Source: Mesorhizobium sp. M7A.F.Ca.US.008.03.1.1
Lineage (GTDB): Bacteria; Pseudomonadota; Alphaproteobacteria; Rhizobiales; Rhizobiaceae
DNA length: 64,000 bases
Assembly: GCF_003997495.1 (NCBI RefSeq)
Contig: NZ_RZRU01000005.1
Coordinates: forward strand, 60,734-124,733
Reading direction: 5' to 3'
The position numbers and the translations under genes were made by a program. Numbering within the stretch: the first letter of the stretch is position 1; each line of letters starts with the position of its first letter. Below are positions 25,719 to 34,899 of the stretch, in pieces. Below the pieces are notes generated by a model. The model was not told the DNA's origin and made no database searches. It worked only from the letters and a program-made list of their open reading frames with translations.

Positions 25719-26522
25719 ATGACCGCATCACTTTTTGCCGCCGAAGAGGGTGTTGGCTCGAAGGCCATCGTCCTGCTGCATGGTTTCGGCGGCTGCCACG
25801 ATGTATGGCGCGAGGTGATTTCCGCCCTGACACCTCCCACGCATACGCTGGCCTATGATCTGCCCGGGCATGGGATGTCCCTCGATTTTCCTGCCGCCGG
25901 TCCGGCCAGGGTGGCGGCCAAGGCCGTTCTGGCCGATCTCTCGGAGCGTCGCCTGAAGCGCGTTCATCTCGTGGGCCACTCGATGGGCGGTGTCGTGGCG
26001 GCGCTGATGGCGCTGGCCGAGCCCGAAAAGATAGCCTCGCTGACGCTTCTGGCGCCGGGGGGCCTTGGCCCCGAAATCAATGGAGCGCTGTTGCGCCGCT
26101 ATGCCGAAGCCGCGGATCGGTCCGAGATCCGCTCCTGCCTCGCCGTCATGTCGGGACCTTCAGCCCTGCCGCTCGAACATACCGTGGACACCCTTTGGGA
26201 AATGCGCAAGCGATCCGGCCAACTCGAAAAGCTCGTCGAGATCGCAGCCGCCATGACCGTGGACGATCGGCAAGGCGTCATCCCGCACGATCGCCTTGAT
26301 GGGCTGAACATGCCGGTGATGGTGGCATGGGGAACCAACGATGCGGTGCTGCCCTTTACCCAGGCGGATGACCTGCCGGCGCATTTTCACGTGCACCACG
26401 TGCTGGAGGCCGGCCATATGCTGCCGGAGGAAGCCCCCGACCTCGTTGCCGAGATCATTCGCCGCAACACCAACCGCCGCGCCAGGCCGCATCGCCAGAA
26501 ATTCGCAGCAGCAGCCAGCTGA
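25719..26522 (+). CDS. Alpha/beta hydrolase
   Basis: 267 aa. Oxyanion-hole motif VLLHGFGGCHDVWREV, nucleophile Ser in VGHSMGGVVAALMAL, acid in VMVAWGTNDAVLPF and catalytic His in LEAGHMLPEEAPD. Resembles the hydrolase domain fused to acetoin dehydrogenase E2 and MhpC-type esterases. Substrate unknown. It stands alone, behind a 13-bp tandem repeat and without a clear SD. Confidence 0.85.
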   Translation: MTASLFAAEEGVGSKAIVLLHGFGGCHDVWREVISALTPPTHTLAYDLPGHGMSLDFPAAGPARVAAKAVLADLSERRLKRVHLVGHSMGGVVAALMALAEPEKIASLTLLAPGGLGPEINGALLRRYAEAADRSEIRSCLAVMSGPSALPLEHTVDTLWEMRKRSGQLEKLVEIAAAMTVDDRQGVIPHDRLDGLNMPVMVAWGTNDAVLPFTQADDLPAHFHVHHVLEAGHMLPEEAPDLVAEIIRRNTNRRARPHRQKFAAAAS

Positions 26523-26636
26523 CCTTTTTCGCGCACGACAACCCTCCTGAGCACCCCGATGCCGTCGATCTCGCCAGTGCATTTTGCCGGCGGCTGTGTT
26601 AACCCGGTGTTAACCAAACCCACGAGGCAGACGCCG

Positions 26637-27254
26637 ATGAAGGAAGCAGGCGAGAAGACCATCGACCAGTCGAAGAAACTGTCCGATGCCATCCGTGACG
26701 TCAAAAATGCCTTCGCCGACCGCGACGACGTCGTCGTCGACATGCGCGAAGCGCATCGCATGCGTCTCGATCTGCTTGCCGCCGAGCTGGCGCCGGTTTT
26801 TGCCGATGTTCCGGCCGACATGGACAATTTCGACTTTGTCGTCTCGTCCGGCTTGCAGCCGCGCCTGTGGATCGACGCCATCAGCCATGTCGCCATGGGG
26901 CGCGACCGCCGCACCTATCGCTTCCTCAAGGACACCCGCATCGGCCGGGTGGTGCTTGCCGAATCCACCGAGATGAAACCGGTTGCCGATTCCGTGACGC
27001 GCTATGTCGCCGAGCGCATCGTCGAGCGTCAGAGGATGCTGGAAGGCGGCGTCGAACCCGCCGTCGCCGGCCTGAAACGTGCGTATGTGCCAGAAGCCGA
27101 ACCGCCGCTGCACGCGACGGAGCGTGGCAAACGCTGGTCGGCCCTTCTGTCCGGGCTTGGCCTGGTCGCTGCCGGCGCACTGGTCGGCCTTGTGGTGTCG
27201 GTCGTCCTGTTCTGGGACCGCATCGTGGCCATGGTTGTCAATTTGCGGCCATAG
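26637..27254 (+). CDS. Conserved hypothetical protein with C-terminal membrane anchor
   Basis: 205 aa. The soluble N-terminal part (KLSDAIRDVKNAFADRDDVV, MREAHRMRLDLLAAELAPVF, GLQPRLWIDAISHVAMGRDR) is followed by a linker and one or two C-terminal helices (GLGLVAAGALVGLVVSVVLFW), placing the bulk in the cytoplasm. ATG 26637 behind GAGG is preferred over the far upstream ATG. The stop overlaps the end of the convergent phosphoesterase gene by 17 bases. I do not recognise a named family. Confidence 0.75.
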   Translation: MKEAGEKTIDQSKKLSDAIRDVKNAFADRDDVVVDMREAHRMRLDLLAAELAPVFADVPADMDNFDFVVSSGLQPRLWIDAISHVAMGRDRRTYRFLKDTRIGRVVLAESTEMKPVADSVTRYVAERIVERQRMLEGGVEPAVAGLKRAYVPEAEPPLHATERGKRWSALLSGLGLVAAGALVGLVVSVVLFWDRIVAMVVNLRP

Positions 27255-28161
27255 CGGCCTCGGTGCCAAGCTCCACCGTCTGCAGATCGGATGGCGGTAT
27301 GGACGGCCCGGTCAGGCCGCGCCGTGTCAGCCGGATTCGCCAATTTCCCTTTTCACCGTCGATGTCGAACAGATTATACTGCGCCGCCGGGTGCTTGCCG
27401 CCCGGCGCCTGGCCGGCGGCAGCGACACCGACCGCCGGGATCCTGACGCCTCGACCGCCGATGAAGAACAGCGACGGCAGATGCGAATGGCCGTGCAGCA
27501 CAAGGTCGGCGCCGTGGCGGCGAATGATCTTGTTGAAGCGGGCGATGCCGAACAGCCGCTTGTGCTGCGGGACCGCGCCGCGCACCGGCGGATGGTGGAT
27601 CATGATGGCACGGAACAATCCCTGTCCGGCGGTGTTCTGGAGGATTTTGCCGAGCCTATCCGCCTGGCCTTCCATGAAGAAACCATTGGCCATGAAGGGT
27701 GCCGTGGCGCGTGCCGTCGAGACGCCGATCAGCGCGACATTGCCGCGCACACGCAGGTAGGGGAATGCGTTGCGGTCGACCGGCGTGTTGACGCCGTCGC
27801 CGCTCATCCACGCCGCCCAGGACCGGCAGACCTTGTCGAAGGCGCCTGGCACATAGGCGTCGTGATTGCCCGGAACGACTGAAACATCATGCGGCGGTCC
27901 CAGCGTCTCCAGCCAGTGCCTGGCCATCTCGATCTCGCCGTCGAGCGCCAGATTGACCAGGTCGCCGGTGACGGCGAGGTGGTCAGGCGTGTTCGCCTTG
28001 ATGTCGGCGACGATCGTGTCAATGACCGCATCATGCATATGGCGGCGGCGGTTGCGCTGCCAGTTGACATAGCCGAGCACGCGCTTGGAGGCGAGATCGC
28101 GATAAGATACATCGGGGAGCGGCCCCAGATGGACATCGGAAATATGCGCGAGCCTGAACAT
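27238..28161 (-). CDS. Metallophosphoesterase (calcineurin-like)
   Basis: 307 aa. All metal motifs are visible: ISDVHLG (D-x-H), VTGDLVN (GD), VVPGNHDAY (GNHD), IMIHHPP, and HGHSHLP. Family members cleave phosphomono- or diesters such as cyclic nucleotides or UDP-sugar intermediates. ATG 28161 begins MFRLAHISDVHLG, the usual start. Divergent from the Nudix gene at 28215, with 53 bases between starts. Confidence 0.9.
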   Translation of the reverse strand: MFRLAHISDVHLGPLPDVSYRDLASKRVLGYVNWQRNRRRHMHDAVIDTIVADIKANTPDHLAVTGDLVNLALDGEIEMARHWLETLGPPHDVSVVPGNHDAYVPGAFDKVCRSWAAWMSGDGVNTPVDRNAFPYLRVRGNVALIGVSTARATAPFMANGFFMEGQADRLGKILQNTAGQGLFRAIMIHHPPVRGAVPQHKRLFGIARFNKIIRRHGADLVLHGHSHLPSLFFIGGRGVRIPAVGVAAAGQAPGGKHPAAQYNLFDIDGEKGNWRIRLTRRGLTGPSIPPSDLQTVELGTEAAMAAN

Positions 28162-28214
28162 ACAACCTTCATAGGCGACCCGCGCGCGGCTTTCCACCCA
28201 CGGTTTCGCTATCA

Positions 28215-28709
28215 ATGACGAGCCCTGAAGATGCCTTCCGCCAGACCGGCTGGCCAGGTTTGAGGGCCAGGCTGTTCCATCTCTATTTCGTGCTGCGGAG
28301 GCCGATGACGCTTGGCGTGCGCGGCTTGATCCACGACAGGGCGTCGAGGTCCGTCTTCCTTATTCGCCATACCTATGTACCGGGCTGGCAGCTTCCCGGC
28401 GGCGGCGTCGAAGTCGGCGAGACGATGAACGAGGCACTGGCCCGTGAACTGGCCGAGGAAGGCAACATCGCTCTCACCGCTCCGCCGGTGCTCAAATCGA
28501 TGCATTTCAACCGCCGCTCCAGCCGCCGCGACCATGTCGGCTTTTATTTGCTCGAGCATTTCAGCCAGACGGCGCCGAAGCTGCCGGACCACGAGATCGC
28601 CGAAGCCGGCTTCTTCCCGCTCGACGGCTTGCCCGTGGGCACGACGCCGGCGACGCTGCGCCGGATCGCCGAGGTTTTTGACGGCGAGCAGCCCTCGCCC
28701 TACTGGTAG
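28215..28709 (+). CDS. Nudix hydrolase
   Basis: 164 aa. The Nudix box is complete: GGGVEVGETMNEALARELAE followed by EGNI fits G-x5-E-x7-R-E-x2-E-E-x-G. The preceding VFLIRHTYVPGWQLPG supplies the substrate-side strand. Hydrolyses a nucleoside diphosphate linked to X; exact substrate unknown. It ends one base before the convergent GST pseudogene. Confidence 0.88.
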   Translation: MTSPEDAFRQTGWPGLRARLFHLYFVLRRPMTLGVRGLIHDRASRSVFLIRHTYVPGWQLPGGGVEVGETMNEALARELAEEGNIALTAPPVLKSMHFNRRSSRRDHVGFYLLEHFSQTAPKLPDHEIAEAGFFPLDGLPVGTTPATLRRIAEVFDGEQPSPYW

Positions 28710-28710
28710 A

Positions 28711-29703
28711 TCAGGTTGCCGCTTTCTCGAAGCGCGCCCGGTCATGCCGTGCGGCATAATCCAGATCCGGCCCGACAGGCACGATCCGCGTCGGATTGAT
28801 CGTCTGGTGGCTGCCGTAATAATGCGCCTTGATATGATGCAGGTTCACCGTCCCGGCCACATCAGGCACCTGGTAGAGATCGCGCAGATAGTTGGACAGG
28901 TTCGGGTAGTCGGCGATACGGCGCAGATTGCATTTGAAATGGCCGACATACACCGGATCGAAGCGCACCAGCGTGGTGAACAGCCGCCAGTCGGCCTCGG
29001 TGATGCGGCTGCCGACCAGATAGCGCTGCTTCGACAGCCGCTCCTCCAGCGCATCCAGCGCTGCGAACAATTCACCGAACGCCTCTTCATAGGCGCGTTG
29101 CGTGGTAGCGAAGCCGGCGCGATAGACGCCGTTGTTGATGGCGGGATAGACCAGCGCATTGATGCGGTCGATCTCGCCGCGCAACGCCTTCGGATAGAAA
29201 TCGAGGCTTGCGTCGCCCCATTCGTCGAAGTCTGAATTCAGCATGCGGATGATTTCGGAAGACTAATTGGAGACGATGGTCTGCTCCTTTTTGTCCCACA
29301 GCACCGGCACCGTCACCCTGCCCGAATAGTCGGGATCGGCCTTGGCATAGATCTGGTGCAGGAAGTCGAGGCCGTAGAGCGTATCGCCCGTGGCGCCGTC
29401 CTCAGCCACGAACGTCCAGCCGTTAGCGCCCATGAAATGATGCACCACCGACACCGATATGACGCCTTCCAGCTTCTTCAGCGCGCGAAAGATCAACGTC
29501 CGGTGGGCCCACGGACAGGCAAGCGAGACATAGAGATGATAGCGGCCGGGCTCGGCCTTGAAACCGCGCGTCCGGCCTTCGGCAGGCGCCCCATCGACGG
29601 TGATCCAGTCGCGCCATTGCGACTGCGTCCGCACGAACCTGCCACCATTGTCCGCTGTATCGTACCAGCGGTCCTGCCATCTTCCTTCGACCAGCAATCC
29701 CAT
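28711..29703 (-). pseudogene. Xi-class glutathione S-transferase (glutathionyl-hydroquinone reductase, YqjG/ECM4-like) interrupted by an in-frame TAG
   Basis: Start ATG 29703, same frame to TGA at 28711. The first 146 codons hold WITVDGAPAEGRTRGFKAEP and the catalytic Cys in SLACPWAHRTLIF. The frame is broken by TAG at 29263-29265, exactly where the family has Glu in the motif IVSNESSEIIRMLN: here TIVSN-stop-SSEIIRMLN. The rest (FDEWGDASLDFYP, LVGSRITEADWRLFTTLVRF, HHIKAHYYGSHQTINP) is intact. One GAG-to-TAG change explains it. Either a recent nonsense mutation or a sequencing error; the downstream half is otherwise normal at 330 aa total. Confidence 0.88.
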
Positions 29704-29978
29704 GCAAATCTCCTAGCGTTCTGTTGATTGATGTAGGCGCAAGGCTGCCCTGTCGAAGACGTCAGGTGCTGAACAGACCGTCACTTGGCAGAAATGACGG
29801 ACAGAAACGGCCGATTGCAGCGGCGGGAAATTGATGCTAGCGGACAATCCGCATGTTCGACTTTGCTTTGATCCGGTTTGACCGACGACGAAAGGGCGCC
29901 CGCGCTTGATGAAGCGCTGACTGGCGAATGCTGCCGTTTGCAGCAAACCTTTCCTCCTTGTACCGGACCGCAAAGACC

Positions 29979-30515
29979 ATGAGCCTTGCCGACGTGAAAT
30001 ACCTGCCGGAAGCCCCGGCGCACGACCCCGAGATCGAAGCCATCAACGACGAAGCCTTCGGGCCCGGCCGCTTTGTGCTGGCTGCTTACAAGATTCGTGA
30101 AGCCGGAGGGCATGAACGCTCGCTGTCCTTCGTCGCCGTCGACGGCGAACTTGTCGTTGCCTCGGTGCGCATGACCCGTATCGCCGCCGGTGCCGGCCGC
30201 GCATTGATGCTCGGGCCGCTCGCGGTGCGGCCGGCCTTCAAGAATCTCGGCATCGGCCGCCGGCTGGTGGCAATCGCGCTGGAGGCCGCCGCCCGGGCCG
30301 GCGCACCTGCCGTCATGCTGGTCGGTGACGAGCCCTATTACGGGCCGCTCGGTTTCAAGCGGATTCCGCGCGGCCAGATTTCGATGCCGCGCCCCGTCGA
30401 TCTCGACCGGCTGCTGTCGCACGAGATCGCGCCGGGCGCGGTAGCCAGGCTGTTGGGCGAGGTCTGCCACGCCGATCAGGCCAGGGTGGCCGATCCTACC
30501 GCGGCGATGGCTTGA
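29979..30515 (+). CDS. GNAT-family N-acetyltransferase
   Basis: 178 aa. GNAT acetyl-CoA site: LMLGPLAVRPAFKNLGIGRR (motif A, with the LGIGRRLV pyrophosphate loop), then PAVMLVGDEPYYGPLGF (motif B), as in YhbS-type acetyltransferases. Substrate unknown. ATG 29979 gives MSLADVKYLPEAP. The 275-base gap before it shows no other gene. Confidence 0.88.
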   Translation: MSLADVKYLPEAPAHDPEIEAINDEAFGPGRFVLAAYKIREAGGHERSLSFVAVDGELVVASVRMTRIAAGAGRALMLGPLAVRPAFKNLGIGRRLVAIALEAAARAGAPAVMLVGDEPYYGPLGFKRIPRGQISMPRPVDLDRLLSHEIAPGAVARLLGEVCHADQARVADPTAAMA

Positions 30516-30576
30516 CCTTTCCCTTCGATCTGGCGCCTGATCGGTCCCACTGTTCCTGAGATCAAAGGATGACGCC

Positions 30577-31338
30577 ATGAACCCGAACGGCCAGATCGCG
30601 ATCGTCACCGGCGGCGGCTCCGGCCTTGGCGAGGCAACGGCGCGCGCGCTGGCCGCCAAGGGCGCCCGCGTCGCCATCTTCGATGTCGATATTGATCGCG
30701 CGGCCAAGGTCGCGGCCGAGATCGGTGGTATTGCCGTCCAATGCGACGTCAGCAGCGCCGACAGCGGGACCACTGCACTCGCCGACGTCGCCGCCAAGCT
30801 TGGCGAGCCGCGGATCCTGGTCAATTGTGCCGGCATCGCCATCGGCGTGAAGACCATCGGCAAGGATGGTCCCCATCCCCTCGATCAGTACCGCAAGGTG
30901 ATCGAGGTCAATCTGATCGGCACGTTCAACATGATCCGCCTCGTCGCCGAGCGCGCGTCGAAGCTTGAGCCGCTGCAGGGCGGCGAGCGCGGCGTCATCG
31001 TCAACACCGCTTCGGTTGCCGCCTATGATGGCCAGATCGGCCAGGCCGCCTATGCCGCGTCCAAGGGCGGCGTCGTCGGCATGACACTGCCGGTGGCGCG
31101 CGACCTTGCCCGTTCCGGCATCCGCGTCTGCACCATCGCTCCCGGCATCTTCAAGACACCGATGATGGCCGGCATGCCGCAAGAGGTGCAGGATTCGCTG
31201 GGCGCCGCCGTGCCCTTCCCGTCGCGCCTGGGCGAACCGTCCGAATATGCCGCTCTCGCCCTGCACATCATCGAGAACCAGATGCTGAACGGCGAGACCA
31301 TTCGCCTCGACGGCGCCATTCGCATGGCACCGAAATAG
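30577..31338 (+). CDS. SDR-family oxidoreductase, 3-hydroxyacyl-CoA dehydrogenase type II-like
   Basis: 253 aa. [16 protein letters not shown] cofactor loop, DVD acidic NAD-selecting end of beta2, [13 protein letters not shown], catalytic Ser-Tyr-Lys ([10 protein letters not shown], then [11 protein letters not shown]), [14 protein letters not shown]. The layout resembles HSD17B10-type 3-hydroxyacyl-CoA dehydrogenases. The CoA-transferase gene starts 6 bases downstream, which supports a joint role in acyl-CoA (branched-chain or fatty acid) metabolism. Confidence 0.88.
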   Translation: MNPNGQIAIVTGGGSGLGEATARALAAKGARVAIFDVDIDRAAKVAAEIGGIAVQCDVSSADSGTTALADVAAKLGEPRILVNCAGIAIGVKTIGKDGPHPLDQYRKVIEVNLIGTFNMIRLVAERASKLEPLQGGERGVIVNTASVAAYDGQIGQAAYAASKGGVVGMTLPVARDLARSGIRVCTIAPGIFKTPMMAGMPQEVQDSLGAAVPFPSRLGEPSEYAALALHIIENQMLNGETIRLDGAIRMAPK

Positions 31339-31344
31339 AAGGTC

Positions 31345-32520
31345 ATGAGCGCCGGCCTGTCCGCTGCCGCTAAAACCGGTCCGCTGGCCGGGCTGAAGGT
31401 GATCGAGATGGCCGGGCTCGGCCCCGTGCCGCTGGCCGGCCTGATGCTGTCGGAGATGGGCGCCGAAGTGTTGCGCATCGAACGGGCGGGGACGAGCCAA
31501 TTTCTGTCGCTGCCGGATGAGTACAACATCGACCGCCATGGCCGCGCCCACCTGCGCCTCGACCTGAAGCGCCGTGAAGGCACCGATCTGTTGCTGCGCC
31601 TTGCCGAAAAGGCGGACATGCTGCTCGAAGGCTTTCGCCCGGGCGTCATGGAGCGACTCGGCCTCGGCCCGGAAGCGGTGCTGGCGCGGAATCCGGCGCT
31701 GATCTACGGCCGTATGACCGGTTTCGGCCAAGACGGCCCGCTCGCCGGCCGCGCCGGCCACGACATCACCTATCTCGCTTATAGCGGCGTGCTGCACGCC
31801 ATCGGCCATGCTGAGGGCCGTCCCGTCCCGCCGCTCAACCTTGTCGCCGACTATGGCGGTGGCGCCATGATGCTGATTGCTGGCGTGCTGGCCGCCCTGT
31901 TCCAACGTTCGCGCACGGGCAAGGGTGAAGTCATCGACGCCGCGATGGTCGACGGTGCGTCGATGCTGGCGGTGCCCCTGCACGCCTTGATGGCGGCCGG
32001 CTTGTGGAACGACAAGCGCGGCGCGAACCTGCTCGATTCCGGCGCCCCGTTCTACGACACCTATGAGACGTCGGACGGGCGGCATATCGCCATCGGCTGC
32101 CTCGAGCCGAAATTCTTCGCCGAATTCGCCAGGCTGCTGCCGCTCGACGAGCGCTTTGCATCCGGCCAGTACGACAAGGCCCTGTGGCCGCCGATGCGCA
32201 CCGCCATTGCCGACCGGATCCGGCAGAAGCCACGCGACGACTGGGACCGGCTGTTCGCGCAAACCGATGCCTGCGTCGCACCCGTTCTGTCGCTGCGAGA
32301 GGCGAAGCACCACCCGCACAATCGGGCACGCAACGCCTCTGTGACGACAGGCGCATTTGAGCGCCCCGCCCCCGCGCCGCGTTTCTCGAATTCGCAGCCG
32401 GCACTGGCCACAATGCCCGACGCCAAGGATTTGTTGCCGTCGGCAATGCTGGCGCGTTTCGGCTTTGCGAGAGCCGAGATTGACGACCTTGTCAAATCCG
32501 GCTTGCTGACCGATAACTAG
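31345..32520 (+). CDS. CaiB/BaiF-family CoA transferase (alpha-methylacyl-CoA racemase-like)
   Basis: 391 aa, class-III CoA-transferase family. LAGLKVIEMAGLGPVPLAGL start, GADVLRIER-type motif (MGAEVLRIERAG), RPGVMERLGLGPE, GRMTGFGQDGPLAGRAGHDI with the active-site Asp in AGHDITYLAYSG, and LVADYGGGAMMLIAGVLAAL. The AGHD-then-Ala pattern and missing long linker favour racemase-type members such as AMACR. Cotranscribed with the upstream dehydrogenase. Confidence 0.88.
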   Translation: MSAGLSAAAKTGPLAGLKVIEMAGLGPVPLAGLMLSEMGAEVLRIERAGTSQFLSLPDEYNIDRHGRAHLRLDLKRREGTDLLLRLAEKADMLLEGFRPGVMERLGLGPEAVLARNPALIYGRMTGFGQDGPLAGRAGHDITYLAYSGVLHAIGHAEGRPVPPLNLVADYGGGAMMLIAGVLAALFQRSRTGKGEVIDAAMVDGASMLAVPLHALMAAGLWNDKRGANLLDSGAPFYDTYETSDGRHIAIGCLEPKFFAEFARLLPLDERFASGQYDKALWPPMRTAIADRIRQKPRDDWDRLFAQTDACVAPVLSLREAKHHPHNRARNASVTTGAFERPAPAPRFSNSQPALATMPDAKDLLPSAMLARFGFARAEIDDLVKSGLLTDN

Positions 32521-32551
32521 AGAAGAAAAATCAACTTACTGCGGTGATGCC

Positions 32552-33331
32552 TTGGACGAGCCGATGAAGGGGGTGATCCGCGAGACGGACGACGAAGCGA
32601 TCCGGCTGGCGAAGGCGCTTCTGCGCAGCGCGCGCTTTGGCGCCCTGGCGGTGGTCGAACCGCAAACCGGCTCGCCGCTGGCCAGCAGAGTTGGCGTGGC
32701 CACCGACATCGACGGCGCGCCGCTGATCCTGGTGTCGATGCTTTCGGCGCACACCGGCGCCCTGCTTGCCGATCCGCGCTGTTCCCTGTTGCTCGGCGAA
32801 CCGGGCAAGGGCGACCCGCTGGCGCACCCGCGCCTGACATTGATCTGCCAGGCGGCACGGCTTGAGCGCGGATCAGGCGAACACGCCCGCGCCCAGCGCC
32901 GCTATCTCAATCACAATCCCAAGGCGAAACTTTACGCCGGTCTCGGCGACTTTTCGATCTTTCGCCTCGGTCCGCAACGCGCCAGCCTCAACGGCGGCTT
33001 CGGCAAGGCCTATCAGCTCGATCAATCGGATCTGCTCACCAGCGGACCGATCGTCGAGGAACTCGCGGCGCGCGAACAATCGGCCATCGACCACATGAAC
33101 GCCGACCATCTCGACGCGATCACCGTTTACGCACAGCATTTCGCGAAAGTATCCGGAAACGGCTGGCGTGTTGCCGGGTTCGATGCCGATGGCATTGATC
33201 TGGTGTCGGGCGACGATGTTTGCCGGGCCTTTTACCCACAACCTTTGGCGGCGGCAGGCGGATTGCGGCACGTTCTGGTCGATATGGCCAAGGCCGGTCG
33301 AGCCATTGTCGACACCGGGACTGAGACTTAA
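32552..33331 (+). CDS. HugZ-family protein (split beta-barrel, DUF2470 C-terminus)
   Basis: 259 aa from TTG 32552, or 255 aa from ATG 32564; neither has a strong SD. The N-terminal pyridoxamine-phosphate-oxidase-like barrel (GALAVVEPQTGSPLASRVGV, LVSMLSAHTGALLADPRCSL) is followed by the C-terminal DUF2470 domain (AIDHMNADHLDAITVYAQHF). Relatives such as HugZ degrade or bind haem in iron acquisition; the conserved HxxDH region around HMNADH is present. No haem transport genes are adjacent. Confidence 0.85.
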   Translation: MDEPMKGVIRETDDEAIRLAKALLRSARFGALAVVEPQTGSPLASRVGVATDIDGAPLILVSMLSAHTGALLADPRCSLLLGEPGKGDPLAHPRLTLICQAARLERGSGEHARAQRRYLNHNPKAKLYAGLGDFSIFRLGPQRASLNGGFGKAYQLDQSDLLTSGPIVEELAAREQSAIDHMNADHLDAITVYAQHFAKVSGNGWRVAGFDADGIDLVSGDDVCRAFYPQPLAAAGGLRHVLVDMAKAGRAIVDTGTET

Positions 33332-33433
33332 TTATGCTGGATCAAAAGCAACACTTGAGATTTAAGTGAAATGCTCTACCTTTTGGTGACGCTGAATCGC
33401 CAGCGCCGATCGATAAGTGAATTTATGGAATCA

Positions 33434-33456
33434 GACGCCATTGCCCCCATGGCGTC
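33434..33456 (+). promoter_or_regulatory. Perfect 8-bp inverted repeat before the ArsR/NolR-like gene
   Basis: GACGCCAT (33434-33441) and ATGGCGTC (33449-33456) flank seven bases. The site ends 3 bases before the ATG at 33460 and 27 before the ATG at 33484. Suited to autoregulation by the dimeric repressor or to masking translation from the first ATG. Confidence 0.45.
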
Positions 33457-33483
33457 GGGATGAACAAGAAGCATGGGGGATCG

Positions 33484-33828
33484 ATGGTCTCGACAAAGCT
33501 AATCGTGAACGCCGAATCGGCGGCAGAGTTTCTCATGCTGATGGGCAATGAGAAGCGACTGTTGATCATGAGCTATCTCGCCGAAGGTGAAATGTCGGTT
33601 GGAGCCATCGCCGAAAAGGTGATGCTCAGCCAATCCGCCCTGTCCCAGCACCTGGCCAAGTTGCGGGCGCTCGACCTTGTCGACACCCGTCGCGACCGGC
33701 AGATGATTTACTACTCCTGCAAATCCGACGCCGTGCGCGAATTGCTTGTCATGCTGGATGGCATTTTCGGCAGCGGCAAGGATGACCTGTCCCAGATGGC
33801 GCACCGTTTGCGCCGTGCTGGAACCTGA
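33484..33828 (+). CDS. NolR-like ArsR-family winged-helix regulator
   Basis: 114 aa from ATG 33484 (GGGGGA just upstream); an in-frame ATG at 33460 would add eight residues. The core MGNEKRLLIMSYLAEGEMSV, GAIAEKVMLSQSALSQHLAK, LRALDLVDTRRDRQMIYYSC aligns closely with Sinorhizobium NolR (AMANPKRLLIL, LSQSALSQHLSKLRAQNLVS, TRRDAQTIYYS). No metal-binding CxC motif is seen in alpha3. NolR represses nod and other genes in rhizobia; whether this protein does so is inference. It stands alone, with an inverted repeat just upstream. Confidence 0.85.
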   Translation: MVSTKLIVNAESAAEFLMLMGNEKRLLIMSYLAEGEMSVGAIAEKVMLSQSALSQHLAKLRALDLVDTRRDRQMIYYSCKSDAVRELLVMLDGIFGSGKDDLSQMAHRLRRAGT

Positions 33829-33992
33829 CCACATAGCCACCGATCTCGCCGGGGATTCAGAGCGACATGCGCCCATCCGGGGGCGCACAAGCTGGCTGAT
33901 TGTCCCGAATTGTCGCATCGTGCTTTCCAAACAAGCTGAGCGCCGGGAAGCGGTCCGGATTTTAGGACCGATGCGATGGTCGCGAGGAATGC

Positions 33993-34807
33993 ATGGATCC
34001 CATTCGCATCGACGACCCGCAAGATCCACGCGTCGCTGCCTATCTCGACATTCGCGAGCGTGACCTCGCCGGCCGGCAAGGCCGCTTTGTCGCCGAAGGC
34101 AAGGTGGTGCTCGACCTGCTGCTCTCGACCGGGCGCTTTGCCGCCGAATCGGTCCTGGTCCTGGAAAACCGGCTGGCAGGTCTCGACAACATCCTGAGCA
34201 AGGCGCCCACCGACCTCCCGGTCTATGTCGCCACCAGCGCGGTGATGGACGCTATCGCCGGATTTCACATGCATCGCGGCATCCTGGCCATGGGCCGCAA
34301 GGGAGAGCCGCTGCCGGCCGAAGCCTTGCTCGATGGCTTGCCGCCTCGTGCGCTGGTCGTAGTGCTCGTCGGCATCGCCAACCATGACAATGTGGGCTCG
34401 ATCTTCCGCAACGCCGCCGCCTTTGGCGCTGACGCGGTTCTGCTGGATGCGACATGCTGCGATCCGCTCTATCGCAAGGCGATCCGCGTTTCGGTCGGCG
34501 CCGCGCTCAGATCCCTTTTGCATCGTTCACCGACACCGCCGGCTTCACAACGATGCTCGCCCGACGTGGCTTCGAACAATTCGCGCTGTCGCCACGCGGG
34601 AAGACCGACATCCGCCATGCGCAGCGCAGCGAGCGCCTGGCGCTCTATCTCGGCACCGAGGGCGAAGGCTTGCCGGGCAAGCTGCTCGCAAGCCTGCACA
34701 ATGTGCGGATCACCATGGCGGAAGGCTTCGACAGCCTGAATGTCGCCGCGGCTTCAGCCATCGCGCTGCATCATTTTTCGGCCAGAGCAATTCTAGGAAA
34801 AGTGTGA
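33993..34807 (+). pseudogene. TrmH/SpoU-family RNA methyltransferase, frameshifted near 34509
   Basis: ATG 33993 opens MDPIRIDDPQDPRVAAYLDI, GRFVAEGKVVLDLLLSTGRF, then the knot motif LVGIANHDNVGSIFRNAAAF and IRVSVGAAL. At 34509-34511 the frame breaks: RSLLHRS follows in the original frame, while the expected IPFASFTDTAGFTTMLARRG continues one base earlier. It runs through LGTEGEGLPGKLL and FDSLNVAAASAIALHHF to TGA 34805-34807. A one-base loss restores a normal SPOUT 2'-O-methyltransferase of ~270 aa. The last codons (ARAILGKV) are supplied by a palindromic element. Confidence 0.87.
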
Positions 34808-34888
34808 AGCGGTTCTCCGTCCAGAATTGCGTCCAAGCAAAGCGTTAGGGCATTTCGCCGTTTCCGTGAAACGGTGAAATGCTCTAAG
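34785..34888 (+). repeat. Palindromic intergenic element, family A, with terminator-like hairpin
   Basis: GAGCAATTCT (34785-34794) is mirrored by AGAATTGC (34823-34830). A second dyad, GCATTTCGCCGTTTC (34850-34864) with GAAACGGTGAAATGC (34868-34882), has one mismatch and a 3-base loop. It lies between convergent genes and may serve as a two-way terminator. Its left end encodes the last residues and stop of the methyltransferase gene. Confidence 0.75.
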
Positions 34889-34899
34889 GAAGCCTGACT

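Noticed and set aside
30562..32319. 585-codon minus-strand frame opposite the SDR and CoA-transferase genes
   Set aside because: No recognisable domain, His/Asp/Ala-rich shadow of two well-supported genes.
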